A stretch of DNA of 21,777 nt from Bacillota bacterium (GTDB lineage: Bacteria; Bacillota; Clostridia; Christensenellales; Borkfalkiaceae). Position numbers and translations under genes: made by a program. This document shows, piece by piece, positions 1 to 8,110 of this stretch (positions are counted from its first letter, which is position 1; every line of letters begins with the position of its first letter). The stretch lies in contig QAKM01000002.1 in assembly GCA_003343805.1 (NCBI GenBank), positions 1 through 21,777 of the forward strand, written 5' to 3'. The notes under the pieces are model-generated. The model saw only the letters and a program-made list of their open reading frames with translations. It did no database searches and was not told the origin of the DNA.

Positions 1-23
1 AAGGAGCATAAAATGAAGAAGAA

Positions 24-55
24 CGGCGGCGGGCGCTTTCAAGCGCCCGCCGCCG
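24..55. terminator. GC-rich perfect hairpin (possible leftward terminator)
   Basis: A 15-bp perfect stem (24-38 paired with 41-55) is almost entirely G/C and closes on a tiny loop. On the minus strand the stem is followed by GTTCTTCTTCATTTTATG, which is T-rich but not a clean T-run, so a leftward terminator is possible. No T-run follows on the plus strand. It sits distal to a second hairpin (84-106) and may be a backup terminator for the leftward gene at 131-651, or belong to a gene beyond the window edge. Confidence 0.4.
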
Positions 56-83
56 CTGTCAATATCCCGAAAATACGGCAAAA

Positions 84-106
84 GGGGCATGGATATTCCA
101 TGCCCC
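84..106 (-). terminator. Intrinsic terminator of the leftward membrane-protein gene
   Basis: A 10-bp perfect stem (84-93 with 97-106) has a 3-nt loop. Read on the minus strand it is followed directly by TTTTGCCGTATTTT. It lies 25 bp beyond the stop codon of the leftward reading frame that ends at 131, the expected place for that gene's terminator. The U-tract is short and interrupted, so efficiency is uncertain. Confidence 0.6.
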
Positions 107-130
107 GTCTGAGGTCCCGTGAGGTTCGGA

Positions 131-651
131 TCACTTGAATTGAATTTTAAGTTCGGGCGGCAGAAACTGTTGTTCGATCGCAAGCGCCGTCCTTTTCTTC
201 ATGGCTCCTCGGAAAAAATCAAGTTTCTGATATGAAATATTCTCTCCTTTCACGTTTTTCATCAAAAAAATGGGTTCCTTGAGTGTAGCTACGATCCCTT
301 TAGGTGCCAATAGAGGAAACCCTCCATCATAAATGATTTCTTCCACATTGCTCCAGCGGATTTCAAAAATCACTTTATCCTTATGGATCCGCGTTACTCC
401 ATCTATATTATAAATATCATACACCTTCTCGCAGTGCAGCACGAGGAGATCTGCCGCTAAAAAAGGGTCGGAAACGCAATACACACGATGATGCCCAAAA
501 TGAGTTTAAGAGCGTCTGATTCGGAGATCATCAAGTAAATCGCCATTCCTGCGGAAAGGAGATATAAAAGATATATCAGAAGGCCAAAATCGGATGCCTC
601 CCCGCTATTCAGATACGCTTTTACTTTGATCGATCTGTTTTGCTCATCCAT
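131..651 (-). pseudogene. Small two-helix membrane protein gene, interrupted by a frameshift
   Basis: I do not recognise the family with certainty. The gene starts at the ATG at 651 (MDEQNRS..., SD AAAGGGAGG at 670-662). This frame runs 64 codons through one hydrophobic helix (residues about 22-42) and into a second, then stops at 459-457. The -1 frame is open to a stop at 131 and continues the second helix and then a soluble, beta-rich domain (KVYDIYNIDGVTRIHKDKVI, EIRWSNVEEIIYDG). Joining the frames at the A6 run at 459-464 (T6 in the mRNA sense) gives a plausible 173-residue protein: two helices plus a cytosolic domain of the PH-like type seen in small Firmicutes membrane proteins. The distal frame's own first start codon (GTG at 484) has no SD, which argues against two separate genes. 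The cause could be a real mutation, transcriptional or ribosomal slippage at the homopolymer, or an assembly error. The promoter upstream is a perfect consensus, so the gene is probably transcribed. Confidence 0.7.
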
Positions 652-672
652 TTCCGCTGCGCCTCCCTTTCT

Positions 673-701
673 ATTATACGATGATCCCGTGCCGTTGTCA
701 A
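673..701 (-). promoter_or_regulatory. Consensus sigma-A promoter for the leftward gene
   Basis: On the minus strand, TTGACA (701-696) and TATAAT (678-673) are separated by exactly 17 bp, a perfect match to the vegetative consensus. The expected start point near 666 leaves a leader of about 15 nt that carries the end of the SD before the ATG at 651. Confidence 0.9.
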
Positions 702-781
702 GACGCCGGTGTTTTGGGGAAGGGGGCGGCGGGTCCCGTTCTGCGCAGCAAGGAAAAAATGCGCAACGTTGCAAAAAACGC

Positions 782-810
782 TTGCAATTTCGTAAAAACC
801 ATGCTATAAT
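782..810 (+). promoter_or_regulatory. Sigma-A promoter of the rimP-nusA-infB operon
   Basis: TTGCAA (782-787) and TATAAT (805-810) are 17 bp apart, with an extended -10 TG at 802-803. The predicted start near 817 gives a leader of about 100 nt before rimP. It diverges from the promoter at 673-701; the two -35 boxes are about 80 bp apart. Confidence 0.9.
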
Positions 811-837
811 CAACTTGCTTAATCGATGAAACAGAGA

Positions 838-861
838 TTGAGAGCGGGCGACCGCTCTCAA
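838..861 (+). promoter_or_regulatory. rimP leader hairpin with GNRA tetraloop
   Basis: A 10-bp perfect stem (838-847 with 852-861) is capped by GCGA, a GNRA loop, within the transcribed leader about 20 nt after the predicted start point. It is followed by AAATTTGTTATAT, a weak U-rich stretch. Short hairpins at this place upstream of rimP are, from memory, common in Firmicutes. It could act as an attenuator for NusA feedback or as an mRNA-stabilising 5' structure; the sequence does not decide between these. Confidence 0.55.
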
Positions 862-918
862 ATTTGTTATATGGGGCATACGGCGCACGGCGCGGCTGCC
901 TCTGAAAGGGAGGCGGAA

Positions 919-1374
919 ATGAAAGTCAAACCCATTGCCGAAGTGCTGGAATACCTCGCTCCCGCGGCCGAAGAGACGGGCGTGGAGATCGTGGACGCGG
1001 CGTGGAATATGCGCGAGCGTTCGCTCACGATCTGGATCGATGCCGAGGAGGGGGTGGATCTGAACCTCTGCGAACGCTTCCATCATGCGGCGGATGCGCT
1101 CCTCGACGAGCTCGATCCCACGTTCGGGGCGGCGTACACGCTCAACTGCTCCTCGCTGGGGCTCGACCGGCCCATCAAGACCGACCGTGATTTTTTACGG
1201 CGGCTGCACGAGCAGGTGGAGGTGCATCTCTACGCGCCCGTCGACGGGAAGAAGGAATATGAGGGAGAGCTCCTCTCCTTTAACGAGGAGACCTTCACCA
1301 TCCTGACGGACAAGGGCGAGCGCACCTTCGAGCGCGCCAAGGCCGCCAAGGTGTGCCTTGCGATCCGAGTATAA
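919..1374 (+). CDS. rimP: Ribosome maturation factor RimP
   Basis: RimP binds the free 30S subunit and is needed for its late maturation. The 151-residue length matches the family. The hallmark segment LNCSSLGLDRPIKTDRDF matches the usual SSPGLDRPLKT(E)xDF, except that the Pro after the two Ser is Leu. A C-terminal SH3-like barrel follows (VEVHLYAPVDGKKEYEGELL... to the end). The reading frame is open further upstream, but ATG 919 is chosen because AAAGGGAGG (905-913) lies 5 nt before it and the protein then starts like other RimPs. First gene of the operon driven from 782-810; nusA follows after 56 nt. Confidence 0.95.
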   Translation: MKVKPIAEVLEYLAPAAEETGVEIVDAAWNMRERSLTIWIDAEEGVDLNLCERFHHAADALLDELDPTFGAAYTLNCSSLGLDRPIKTDRDFLRRLHEQVEVHLYAPVDGKKEYEGELLSFNEETFTILTDKGERTFERAKAAKVCLAIRV

Positions 1375-1430
1375 AGCAGAAAAACCCACGGAAAATACCT
1401 TAGGACGATGATTTCGGAAAGGAGTATAGT

Positions 1431-2633
1431 ATGATCAATAAAGATTTCTTTGCGGCGCTTGCCGATCTGGAACGGGAAAAGGGCATCAGCGAACAGGTGT
1501 TCCTCGATGCGCTTTCGAGCGCGCTCGCCTCGGCTTACAAGAAGCAGTTCGAGGGCGAGACGGGCAACGTAGAGGTGCGCGCAGACGAGGAAAAGGGGAG
1601 CCTCCGCTTCTTCCTGACGCACGTCGTCGTGGACAGCGAGGAGGCGCAGGAGGGCGAGATCACGCTCGAGGACGCGCTGAAGATCAAGAAGTCTGCCAAG
1701 GTGGGCGACGTCCTTTCCGAGGAGTTCGTCCCCAAGGATTTCACGCGCATCGCCGCGCAGACCGCAAAGCAGGTCATCCTGCAGAAGATCCACGAGACGG
1801 AGCGCGACAATACGCTCAGCGAATTTTCCGATAAAGAGGGCGAACTCATGAGCGGGCTCGTCCGCAAGATCGACATGAAGAACGTCTACGTCGAGCTGGG
1901 TAAGGGGCAGATCGAGGGGCTCATGCTCCCGCAGGATCAGGTCCCCGGCGAGCGGTACGAGGCGGGCGACCGCATCAAGGTGTACGTCAAGCGCGTGAGG
2001 AGCGGCGGCAGGAATGCGCAGGTGCTCGTCTCGCGTTCGGCGCCCGGTCTCGTCAAGCGCCTGTTTGAAGAGGAGGTGCCCGAGATCAAGCAGGGCACCG
2101 TCATCGTCAAGGCGATCTCCCGCGAGCCCGGTCACCGCACCAAGATGGCCATCGCCTCCGAGGATGCCCGCATCGACGCGGTCGGCGCCTGCGTGGGCAA
2201 CAAGGGCGCGCGTGTCAACGCCGTCGTGCAGGAGCTGGGCGGCGAGAAGGTGGATATCATCCTCTGGAGCGAGAACCCGCTCGAATTTATCGCCAAGGCG
2301 CTCTCGCCCGCGACGGTCGTCTCCGTGACGCAGACGGGCGAAAAGGCGGCCATCGCCGTCGTGCCGGACGACAAGCTCTCCCTTGCCATCGGCCGGGACG
2401 GCCAGAACGCCCGCTTAGCTGCGCGCCTCACGGGCTGGAAGATCGACGTCAAGAGCGAGTCGGCGGCAGCCAAGCTCGAACAGCAGGCGCGCGAGGCGCA
2501 GGAGGCACTCTCCGAAGCGCTTGAAAATATGCCCGCAGCAGAAGAGATCCCCGCAGCCGGAGAAGGCGAGACGATCGAGCCCGTTGCAGCCGAAGAGGCG
2601 GCCGAAGCTCCCGCAGAGGGGACGGAGGAGTAA
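1431..2633 (+). CDS. nusA: Transcription termination/antitermination protein NusA
   Basis: NusA binds RNA polymerase and nascent RNA, modulating pausing, termination and antitermination. Domains in order: RNAP-binding N-terminal domain (about 1-125), S1 domain (about 137-202, GLVRKIDMKNVYVELG), KH1 (about 205-280, VGACVGNKGARVNAVVQELG) and KH2 (about 285-342, AIGRDGQNARLAARLTGWKI). The last 55 residues are an acidic, Ala/Glu-rich tail instead of the AR repeats of Proteobacteria. At 400 residues it is a little longer than the usual Gram-positive NusA because of that tail. SD AAAGGAG (1418-1424) precedes ATG by 6 nt. The stop codon abuts the ATG of rnpM. Confidence 0.97.
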   Translation: MINKDFFAALADLEREKGISEQVFLDALSSALASAYKKQFEGETGNVEVRADEEKGSLRFFLTHVVVDSEEAQEGEITLEDALKIKKSAKVGDVLSEEFVPKDFTRIAAQTAKQVILQKIHETERDNTLSEFSDKEGELMSGLVRKIDMKNVYVELGKGQIEGLMLPQDQVPGERYEAGDRIKVYVKRVRSGGRNAQVLVSRSAPGLVKRLFEEEVPEIKQGTVIVKAISREPGHRTKMAIASEDARIDAVGACVGNKGARVNAVVQELGGEKVDIILWSENPLEFIAKALSPATVVSVTQTGEKAAIAVVPDDKLSLAIGRDGQNARLAARLTGWKIDVKSESAAAKLEQQAREAQEALSEALENMPAAEEIPAAGEGETIEPVAAEEAAEAPAEGTEE

Positions 2634-2906
2634 ATGTCTGCTCCCAAGAAGATCCCCATGCGCACCTGCATCGCCTGCCGCACGGAGAAGCCCAAGGCGG
2701 AGATGCTCCGCATCGTGCGGAACGCGGCGGGAGAGATCCGACTGGACTTTTCGGGCAAGCTGCCGGGGCGCGGGGCATATATCTGTAACGATGAGGCGTG
2801 CATCCGCAGGCTGAACAAACAGAAGCTCCTGCACAAGACCTTTTCCTGCGATGTCCCGCAGGAGGTCTACGACCGCATCGGGGAGGAGTTCCTTGGAACG
2901 AAGTAA
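2634..2906 (+). CDS. rnpM: RnpM/YlxR family RNA-binding protein (DUF448)
   Basis: Family members from B. subtilis have been described as RNase P modulators; here the role is taken from homology. The 90-residue protein has the hallmark N-terminal PMRTCIACR (Cys12, Cys15) and GRGAYIC (46-51), with further Cys at 51 and 56 that could form a metal or structural site. Its basic surface fits RNA binding. The ATG directly follows the nusA stop codon, and the end of nusA (GGAGGAG) supplies the SD, so the two are translationally linked. It overlaps the start of ylxQ by 14 nt. Confidence 0.92.
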   Translation: MSAPKKIPMRTCIACRTEKPKAEMLRIVRNAAGEIRLDFSGKLPGRGAYICNDEACIRRLNKQKLLHKTFSCDVPQEVYDRIGEEFLGTK

Positions 2907-3204
2907 GACGGAGAGTTATCTCGGCTTTGCAAGACGCGCGGGAAAGCTGACGCTGGGCATCAACGGCACGGCGGCCTCGAAGAAGGTGTTTCTTCTCGTC
3001 GCGGACGAAGGGGCTTCCGAAAATTCCAAAAAAGAGATACAAAAGCTCAGAGCCCGCTTTTCCTGTCCGCTCGTATGGGTGGAAGGACTGGGCGGCATGG
3101 TCGGCAAGGAGGGCTGCAGGCTCGCAGCCGTGCGCGACCGCGGGCTGGCTGCGGCGATCGGGAGGGAACATCCCGAGGCGCTGCAGGAGGAAGAGCGTCC
3201 GTAA
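2893..3204 (+). CDS. ylxQ: YlxQ, L7Ae-type kink-turn RNA-binding protein, TTG start
   Basis: This is the L7Ae/L30e/Gadd45-fold protein found between rnpM and infB in Firmicutes. The core SYLGFARRAGKLTLG, followed by KKVFLLVADEGASENSKKEI, is typical: the first segment contacts kink-turn RNA. The only sensible start is TTG 2893, inside the end of rnpM, with GGAGGAG at 2882-2888 just 4 nt before it. Longer versions of the frame begin with Arg/Ser-rich residues that are a shadow of rnpM. This gives 103 residues, normal for the family. Its cellular role is not well defined; k-turn binding is expected. Confidence 0.88.
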   Translation: MERSKTESYLGFARRAGKLTLGINGTAASKKVFLLVADEGASENSKKEIQKLRARFSCPLVWVEGLGGMVGKEGCRLAAVRDRGLAAAIGREHPEALQEEERP

Positions 3205-3279
3205 GTGAGGCGCGACAGAAAATAAGCAACCATCAAAGCAAGTAAGGCGGAGCGTTCCGCACGAGGGTATGGAGGATTC

Positions 3280-5889
3280 ATGGCATACGAGAATATCGAA
3301 AAATTGAGCTCCCTTCTGGGAGACAATGAGATCCGCGCGCTCTTAAAGGCGGTGTCGGGCAGCGAGAAGAAGCTGGGCGAGGTCACGAAGAAGCTCAGCG
3401 ATTGGGAGGCTGCCATCGGCCGGAAGAGAGCGGAGGAGGAAGCGCGCCGCAGGGAAGAGGAGGCGCGCGCTGCCGAGGAGGCAAAGGCGGCAGAGAGCGA
3501 GGCGCCCAAGGCGGAGCCCGCTCCCGCGCCCGAAGTTTCCCAAGAGCCCGTTCCCGTGCCTCCCGCTCCCCCCGTCCGGGCGGAAGAGCCCGCCGCGGAG
3601 GCTCCCCAAAGGGAGGAACGCCCCGCGCCCGTACAGGCAGAGGCACGTCCTTCGCAGCCCCGGCAGGAGCGCCCGCAGAGCGGCGCGCCCCGGGGGGAAC
3701 GTCCCGCGCAGGGACAGGGGCGTCCTACCTATCGTCCCGACCGGCCGCAGGGCCAGGGCGGCTTTGCGCGTCCGCAGGGTCAGGGCATGAACCGCGGCCC
3801 GCAGCAGGGCGCGCGTCCCCAGGGACAGGGCGGGTTCCGCCCGCAGGGCCAGGGCATGAACCGCGGTCCCCGTCCGATGGGAACGGGTACGGGGGCTCCC
3901 CGCATCCCGCGCCCCGTCGCGCCCGCACCGGCTCCGCAGGCGCCGAGACGGGAGTTCTCCTCTCCCAAGAAATTTGAAAAGACGTACGTCGAAAAGCACC
4001 CCGTCAACAAGCGGGCGCTCCAGCGCCAGCAGGGCATGGACGTGGGCGATTTCGACGAGGATAAGAGCGGCTACCGCAAGGCGCGTTTTGCGAAAAAGGG
4101 CGCCAAGCGCGAGGCAAGCGCCGTCAAGATCGACCATGCCGTCGTCACGAGCAAGGAGATCCCCATCAAGACGCTCTCCGAAAAGCTGGGCATCTCCGCC
4201 GTGGAGATCACCAAGCGTCTCTTCCGCGAGGGCATCATGAAGACAGTGAACGAGTCCGTCGATTACGACAACGCGGCATACATCGCCCTGGAGCTCGGCA
4301 TCGACCTCGAATACAAGCCGCCCAAGACGGCGGAGGACGCCCTCCTCGAACAGTACGACAGCGCCGACGATGCGGAAAGGAGCGTCCCCCGTGCGCCCGT
4401 CGTCACCGTCATGGGCCACGTCGACCACGGCAAGACCTCCCTCCTCGACGCCATCCGCAAGACCAACGTCACGGAGGGCGAGGCGGGCGGCATCACGCAG
4501 AGCATCGGTGCCTATACCGTCTCCTTCGGTGAGGGGAAGAAGGTCACCTTCATCGATACCCCCGGTCACGCGGCGTTCACCGCCATGCGTGCGCGCGGTG
4601 CATCCGTCACCGATATCGTCGTCCTCGTCGTGGCGGCGGACGACGGCATCATGCCGCAGACGGTGGAGGCCATCAACCACGCAAAGGCGGCCGATGTGCC
4701 CATCATCGTCGCAATGAACAAGATGGATAAGCCCCATGTCGATCCCGACAAGGTCAAGCAGGGGCTCATGCAGTACGATCTCGTGCCCGAGGAGTGGGGC
4801 GGCGACGTCATCGTCGTTCCCGTCTCCGCCAAGACGGGCCAGGGCATCGACGACCTGCTTGAAAACATCTGGCTGGTCGCCGAGATGCAGGAGCTCACCG
4901 CCAACCCCGACCGCAAGGCGAAGGGCGTCATCATCGAGGCCAAGCTCGACAAGGGCAAGGGCCCGATGGCGAGCGTGCTCGTGCAGAACGGCACCCTGCA
5001 CACGGGCGACAATCTCATCTCGGGTACGACGATGGGCCGCGTCCGCGCCATGATCGACGACAAGGGAAGAACGGTCAAGGAGGCAGGCCCTTCGACGGCC
5101 GTCTCCGTCCTCGGCCTCGAGGACGTCCCCAATGCGGGCGACACCATCTTCGCGGTCGATCAGGCCCTCATGAAGCAGGTGCAGGAGGAGCGCAAGAACA
5201 AGCAGCGCGAGTCCATGATCAAGGAGACGCAGAAGGTGACGCTCGACGACGTGTTTGCCCAGGTCGCCGAAGGCAAGATGAAGGAGCTCAAGCTCATCGT
5301 CAAGGCCGACGTGCAGGGCTCGGTCGAGGCCGTCAAGGGCGCGCTCGAAAAGCTCGAGAACGAGGAAGTGCGCGTGCGCGTCATCCATTCCGCGGCGGGC
5401 GCCATCACGGAGAGCGACGTCATGCTCGCCTCCTCCGCGAATGCCGTCATCATCGGTTTCAACGTGCGCCCCGATACCAAGGCCAAGGCGCTTGCCGAGC
5501 ACAGCAAGGTGGATGTGCGGCTGTACCGCATCATCTATGAGCTCCTCGACGACATGGAGGCGGCGCTCAAGGGGATGCTCTCGCCCAAGTATCAGGAAGT
5601 CTACATGGGCAAGGCGGAGGTCAAGCAGACCTTCCATATCACGGGCGTCGGCACGGTCGCGGGCTGCTATGTGACGGAAGGCAAGCTCGTCCGCGGCGGC
5701 AAGCTGCGCATCTACCGCGACAACGTGATGATCGTCGAGGGCAACGTCAAGCAGCTCAAGCGCTTCAAGGACGACGCCAAGGAAGTTTCGGGCGGGTTCG
5801 AGTGCGGCTGCGCGATCGACGGCTTCAACGACATCCGCATCGGCGACTTCATCGAATGCTATCTCATCGAGGAGATCAAGCCGGTATGA
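3280..5889 (+). CDS. infB: Translation initiation factor IF-2
   Basis: IF2 is the GTPase that brings fMet-tRNA to the 30S subunit and promotes subunit joining. G1 is GHVDHGKT (379-386), G3 is DTPGH (426-430) and G4 is NKMD (480-483); domains II, III and IV follow, ending in the usual [13 protein letters not shown] segment. Ahead of the G domain is an IF2_N module (about residues 288-345, [20 protein letters not shown]). The first 285 residues are unusual: a short helical start, a charged Ala/Glu/Arg coiled-coil-like stretch (about 48-75), a Pro/Ala-rich linker, then two copies of a Gln/Gly-rich repeat (155-201). SD GGAGG (3271-3275) sets ATG 3280. The end overlaps rbfA by 4 nt. Confidence 0.97.
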   Translation: MAYENIEKLSSLLGDNEIRALLKAVSGSEKKLGEVTKKLSDWEAAIGRKRAEEEARRREEEARAAEEAKAAESEAPKAEPAPAPEVSQEPVPVPPAPPVRAEEPAAEAPQREERPAPVQAEARPSQPRQERPQSGAPRGERPAQGQGRPTYRPDRPQGQGGFARPQGQGMNRGPQQGARPQGQGGFRPQGQGMNRGPRPMGTGTGAPRIPRPVAPAPAPQAPRREFSSPKKFEKTYVEKHPVNKRALQRQQGMDVGDFDEDKSGYRKARFAKKGAKREASAVKIDHAVVTSKEIPIKTLSEKLGISAVEITKRLFREGIMKTVNESVDYDNAAYIALELGIDLEYKPPKTAEDALLEQYDSADDAERSVPRAPVVTVMGHVDHGKTSLLDAIRKTNVTEGEAGGITQSIGAYTVSFGEGKKVTFIDTPGHAAFTAMRARGASVTDIVVLVVAADDGIMPQTVEAINHAKAADVPIIVAMNKMDKPHVDPDKVKQGLMQYDLVPEEWGGDVIVVPVSAKTGQGIDDLLENIWLVAEMQELTANPDRKAKGVIIEAKLDKGKGPMASVLVQNGTLHTGDNLISGTTMGRVRAMIDDKGRTVKEAGPSTAVSVLGLEDVPNAGDTIFAVDQALMKQVQEERKNKQRESMIKETQKVTLDDVFAQVAEGKMKELKLIVKADVQGSVEAVKGALEKLENEEVRVRVIHSAAGAITESDVMLASSANAVIIGFNVRPDTKAKALAEHSKVDVRLYRIIYELLDDMEAALKGMLSPKYQEVYMGKAEVKQTFHITGVGTVAGCYVTEGKLVRGGKLRIYRDNVMIVEGNVKQLKRFKDDAKEVSGGFECGCAIDGFNDIRIGDFIECYLIEEIKPV
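3742..3882 (+). repeat. Duplicated Gln/Gly repeat inside infB
   Basis: Two adjacent in-frame units encode residues 155-178 and 179-201 of IF2. Each contains RPQGQGGF followed by [11 protein letters not shown]. The DNA copies are similar but differ at several third positions, so the duplication is not fresh. It lies in the unstructured linker before the G domain, where length variation is tolerated. Confidence 0.85.
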
Positions 5890-6242
5890 AAGGACAGCGT
5901 TCGCAGCGGGTGAACAGCGAGATGCAGAGAGAGCTTTCCGCCATCATCGCAGGTCCCCTCAAAAACAAGGAGCCCGAATTAAAGGGGCTCATCTCGGTGA
6001 CGGGCGCGGACGTCGCGCCCGACCTCAAGACGGCCAAGATCTATGTGAGCGTGCTCGCGAAGAACGACGAGGACAAGAAGCAGGCCTTTGCGATCCTCCG
6101 CGAGAACGCAGGGTTCCTTCGGCACGAGCTCGCCTCCGTCATGCGGATGCGCACGGTGCCCGAGCTCACCATCATCGAGGACGGGAGCATGGCCTACGGC
6201 GCCCATATCGATCAGCTTCTCGACGAACTCAATCGAAAATAA
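5886..6242 (+). CDS. rbfA: 30S ribosome-binding factor RbfA
   Basis: RbfA binds the 30S subunit and helps mature the 5' end of 16S rRNA. The 118-residue product starts at ATG 5886, sharing 4 nt with the infB stop (ATGA). It shows the family pattern: [17 protein letters not shown] at the N-terminus, then [20 protein letters not shown] in the KH-like core and [19 protein letters not shown] near the end. Expression is presumably coupled to infB. A hairpin (6256-6286) lies just after the stop. Confidence 0.96.
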   Translation: MKGQRSQRVNSEMQRELSAIIAGPLKNKEPELKGLISVTGADVAPDLKTAKIYVSVLAKNDEDKKQAFAILRENAGFLRHELASVMRMRTVPELTIIEDGSMAYGAHIDQLLDELNRK

Positions 6243-6255
6243 CAAACTTCTCGGT

Positions 6256-6286
6256 CCGAGGGGGCGCGCTTTCGGCGTCCCCTCGG
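6256..6286 (+). other. Stable hairpin between rbfA and nrnA
   Basis: A 12-bp stem (6256-6267 with 6275-6286, one G-T wobble) has a 7-nt loop. Only CCTTTGC follows, too few Ts for a strong intrinsic terminator, and the SD of nrnA begins 8 nt later. It is more likely a weak attenuator or an mRNA stability/processing element separating the infB-rbfA part from nrnA. Confidence 0.5.
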
Positions 6287-6308
6287 CCTTTGCAAGGAGG
6301 CTTTCCCC

Positions 6309-7280
6309 ATGAATACCATTTCCGAGATCGCAGAGGTCCTCCGCTCGCTGCGGAGCGCGGTCATCTTCACGCATACGCGCCCGGACGGCGATGCCGTGGG
6401 CTGCGGCGTGGCGCTTTCCATTGCACTCGACCGCCTCGGCATCCCCAATCAGCTCGTCAACGAGGGGGAGCTCCCCCAAAAGTTCCGTTTCCTTGCGGGG
6501 ACGGAGAAATTCCTCCTGCGCCCCACGCTGGATGCAGAGGGATACATCTGCGTCGATTCGAGCGACGAGCGCCGCCTCGGGGAGCTTTGCAAGCTCTTTT
6601 TGAGGGGCGCGGGCAAGGGGAAAGTGACGGTGAACATCGATCACCACATCTCCAACACGCGCTACTGCAAGTATAATTTCGTGCGCGGCCGTTCGAGCAA
6701 CTGCGAAAACATCGCGGAACTCATCGAGGCGCTCGGCGTTCCCCTTGACGAGGCGATCTCGGCCGCCCTCATGACGGGCATCATCACCGATTCCGGGAGC
6801 TTTTCGCACTCGGACGTCAACGGCGATACCTTCCGCGCGGCGGCAAAGGCTGCAGACGGCGGGGCAAAGGTGGACCGCATCACCAACGAGCTCTTCCGCC
6901 GCCAGAGCAAGGCGCGTTCGGAGATGTATATCGGCGTTCTCTCCCGCCTGCGCTATCTTCTCAATGATAAGCTCGCCGTCGCCGTCGTCTCGCTGGAGAC
7001 GCTCTCCAAGGGCGGGCTCTCGCAGGCGGATACCGAGGGCATCGTCGACTATGCCCTCACCGTCGATCCCGTCGAAGTGAGCATCTGCCTGATGGAGGTC
7101 AAGAAGGGGCAGTACAAGGCCTCCTTCCGCTCCAAGGGCAGGGTCAACGTCAACGAGGTCGCGGCCGTCTTTGGCGGCGGCGGGCACATCCTCGCTTCGG
7201 GCTGCATGGTGTTCGGCGATCTCGAGGAGGTCATCGACCGCCTCCGCTATGCCGTCCTCAGCCACATGGGGGATGTATGA
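6309..7280 (+). CDS. nrnA: NrnA-type DHH/DHHA1 phosphoesterase (nanoRNase / pAp phosphatase)
   Basis: Members degrade 2-5 nt RNA and/or cyclic dinucleotide products and dephosphorylate pAp. The DHH domain shows FTHTRPDGDAVG (His22, Asp26, Asp28), CVDSSD (Asp83), NIDHHISN (Asp111-His-His) and GIITDSGSF (Asp161), which together form the Mn-binding site. The DHHA1 substrate domain carries GGGGH (289-293). At 323 residues the length is normal. SD AAGGAGG (6294-6300) fits ATG 6309. The position between rbfA and truB is typical of Firmicutes. It overlaps truB by 4 nt (ATGA). Whether the main substrate is nanoRNA or a dinucleotide cannot be read from the sequence. Confidence 0.93.
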   Translation: MNTISEIAEVLRSLRSAVIFTHTRPDGDAVGCGVALSIALDRLGIPNQLVNEGELPQKFRFLAGTEKFLLRPTLDAEGYICVDSSDERRLGELCKLFLRGAGKGKVTVNIDHHISNTRYCKYNFVRGRSSNCENIAELIEALGVPLDEAISAALMTGIITDSGSFSHSDVNGDTFRAAAKAADGGAKVDRITNELFRRQSKARSEMYIGVLSRLRYLLNDKLAVAVVSLETLSKGGLSQADTEGIVDYALTVDPVEVSICLMEVKKGQYKASFRSKGRVNVNEVAAVFGGGGHILASGCMVFGDLEEVIDRLRYAVLSHMGDV

Positions 7281-8110
7281 CGGGATTCCTGAACATCCGG
7301 AAAGAGGAGGGCGCCAGCTCGGCCTATGTCGTCTCGCGCGTGAGGAGGCTCGTGCATACGCCCTGCGGACACATGGGGACGCTCGACCCGCTCGCTTCGG
7401 GCGTGCTGCCCGTCGGCATCGGCAATGCGACGCGGCTGTTCGACTTCTTCCTCGACAAGAAAAAGACGTATCTTGCGCACTTCCGCTTCGGCGTGACGAC
7501 GGATACGCTGGACGGTGAGGGCGCCGTGCGGCCCGCGGGGAGAGTGCCTTCCCGGGCGGAGATCGAGGGCTTGCTGCCCGGCTTTATTGGGGAGATCGAT
7601 CAGCTTCCCCCCAAGTACAGCGCCAAGAGCGTGAACGGCAGGCGCAGCTATGAGCTCGCGCGGGCGGGGCAGGAGGTCGAACTCTCCCCCAAGCGCGTGC
7701 GCATCGAGGGCATCGAACTTCTGGAGCAGACGGGGGCGGACGAATTTTCCTTCCGCATCGTCTGCGGCGGCGGCACCTACATCCGTGCGCTCGCCCGCGA
7801 CATCGCGGCAAAGCTCGGCACGGGGGCGTACATGAGCGGGCTCGTGCGCGAGGGGAGCGGCCCCTTTTCGCTGGAGATAGCCGTGCGCCTTTCCGACCTC
7901 ACGACCGAGAACGTCGCAGAGCATCTTATCCCGACGGACAGCGTGCTGCCCTTCCCGTCCATCACGGTGGAGGATAAGCGCTACTTCCAGGGCGTCAGGA
8001 TCCCCTGCGCGCGCGAGGACGGGCTGTATAAGATCTATTCCGCGGAGGGCTTTTACGGGCTCGGCCGCGTGGAGGGCGGGGAGCTCCGCCCCGAAAAGAA
8101 ACTATGCTGA
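7277..8110 (+). CDS. truB: tRNA pseudouridine-55 synthase TruB
   Basis: TruB makes pseudouridine 55 in the T-loop of tRNAs. The catalytic motif GHMGTLDPLASGVL is present, with Asp37 as nucleophile, followed by the conserved KKTYLAHFRFG, QLPPKYSAKSVNGRRSYELAR and GGGTYIRALARD segments. At 277 residues it is at the short end because the C-terminal PUA-like extension is small. The start overlaps nrnA by 4 nt and the end overlaps ribF by 7 nt, so it is inside a tightly coupled translational block. Confidence 0.96.
   Translation: MTGFLNIRKEEGASSAYVVSRVRRLVHTPCGHMGTLDPLASGVLPVGIGNATRLFDFFLDKKKTYLAHFRFGVTTDTLDGEGAVRPAGRVPSRAEIEGLLPGFIGEIDQLPPKYSAKSVNGRRSYELARAGQEVELSPKRVRIEGIELLEQTGADEFSFRIVCGGGTYIRALARDIAAKLGTGAYMSGLVREGSGPFSLEIAVRLSDLTTENVAEHLIPTDSVLPFPSITVEDKRYFQGVRIPCAREDGLYKIYSAEGFYGLGRVEGGELRPEKKLC

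Noticed and set aside
626..829. 67-codon plus-strand frame in the divergent promoter region
   Set aside because: It covers both promoters, has no SD and has a low-complexity Arg/Gly/Ser composition.
826..918. Longer rimP start at about 826
   Set aside because: This would translate the leader hairpin; ATG 919 has a strong SD and matches family N-termini.
3742..3882. Mobile or recombination repeat in infB
   Set aside because: The repeat keeps the reading frame and lies in a disordered linker; it is a protein-level duplication.
3343..5637. 764-codon open frame antisense to infB
   Set aside because: It is the complement-frame shadow of a GC-rich, strongly codon-biased gene. It is Leu/Asp/His-rich, has no recognisable motif, and IF2 on the other strand is certain.
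5979..7265. 428-codon antisense open frame across rbfA and nrnA
   Set aside because: Composition-driven shadow of two recognised genes, with no independent start signal or domain.
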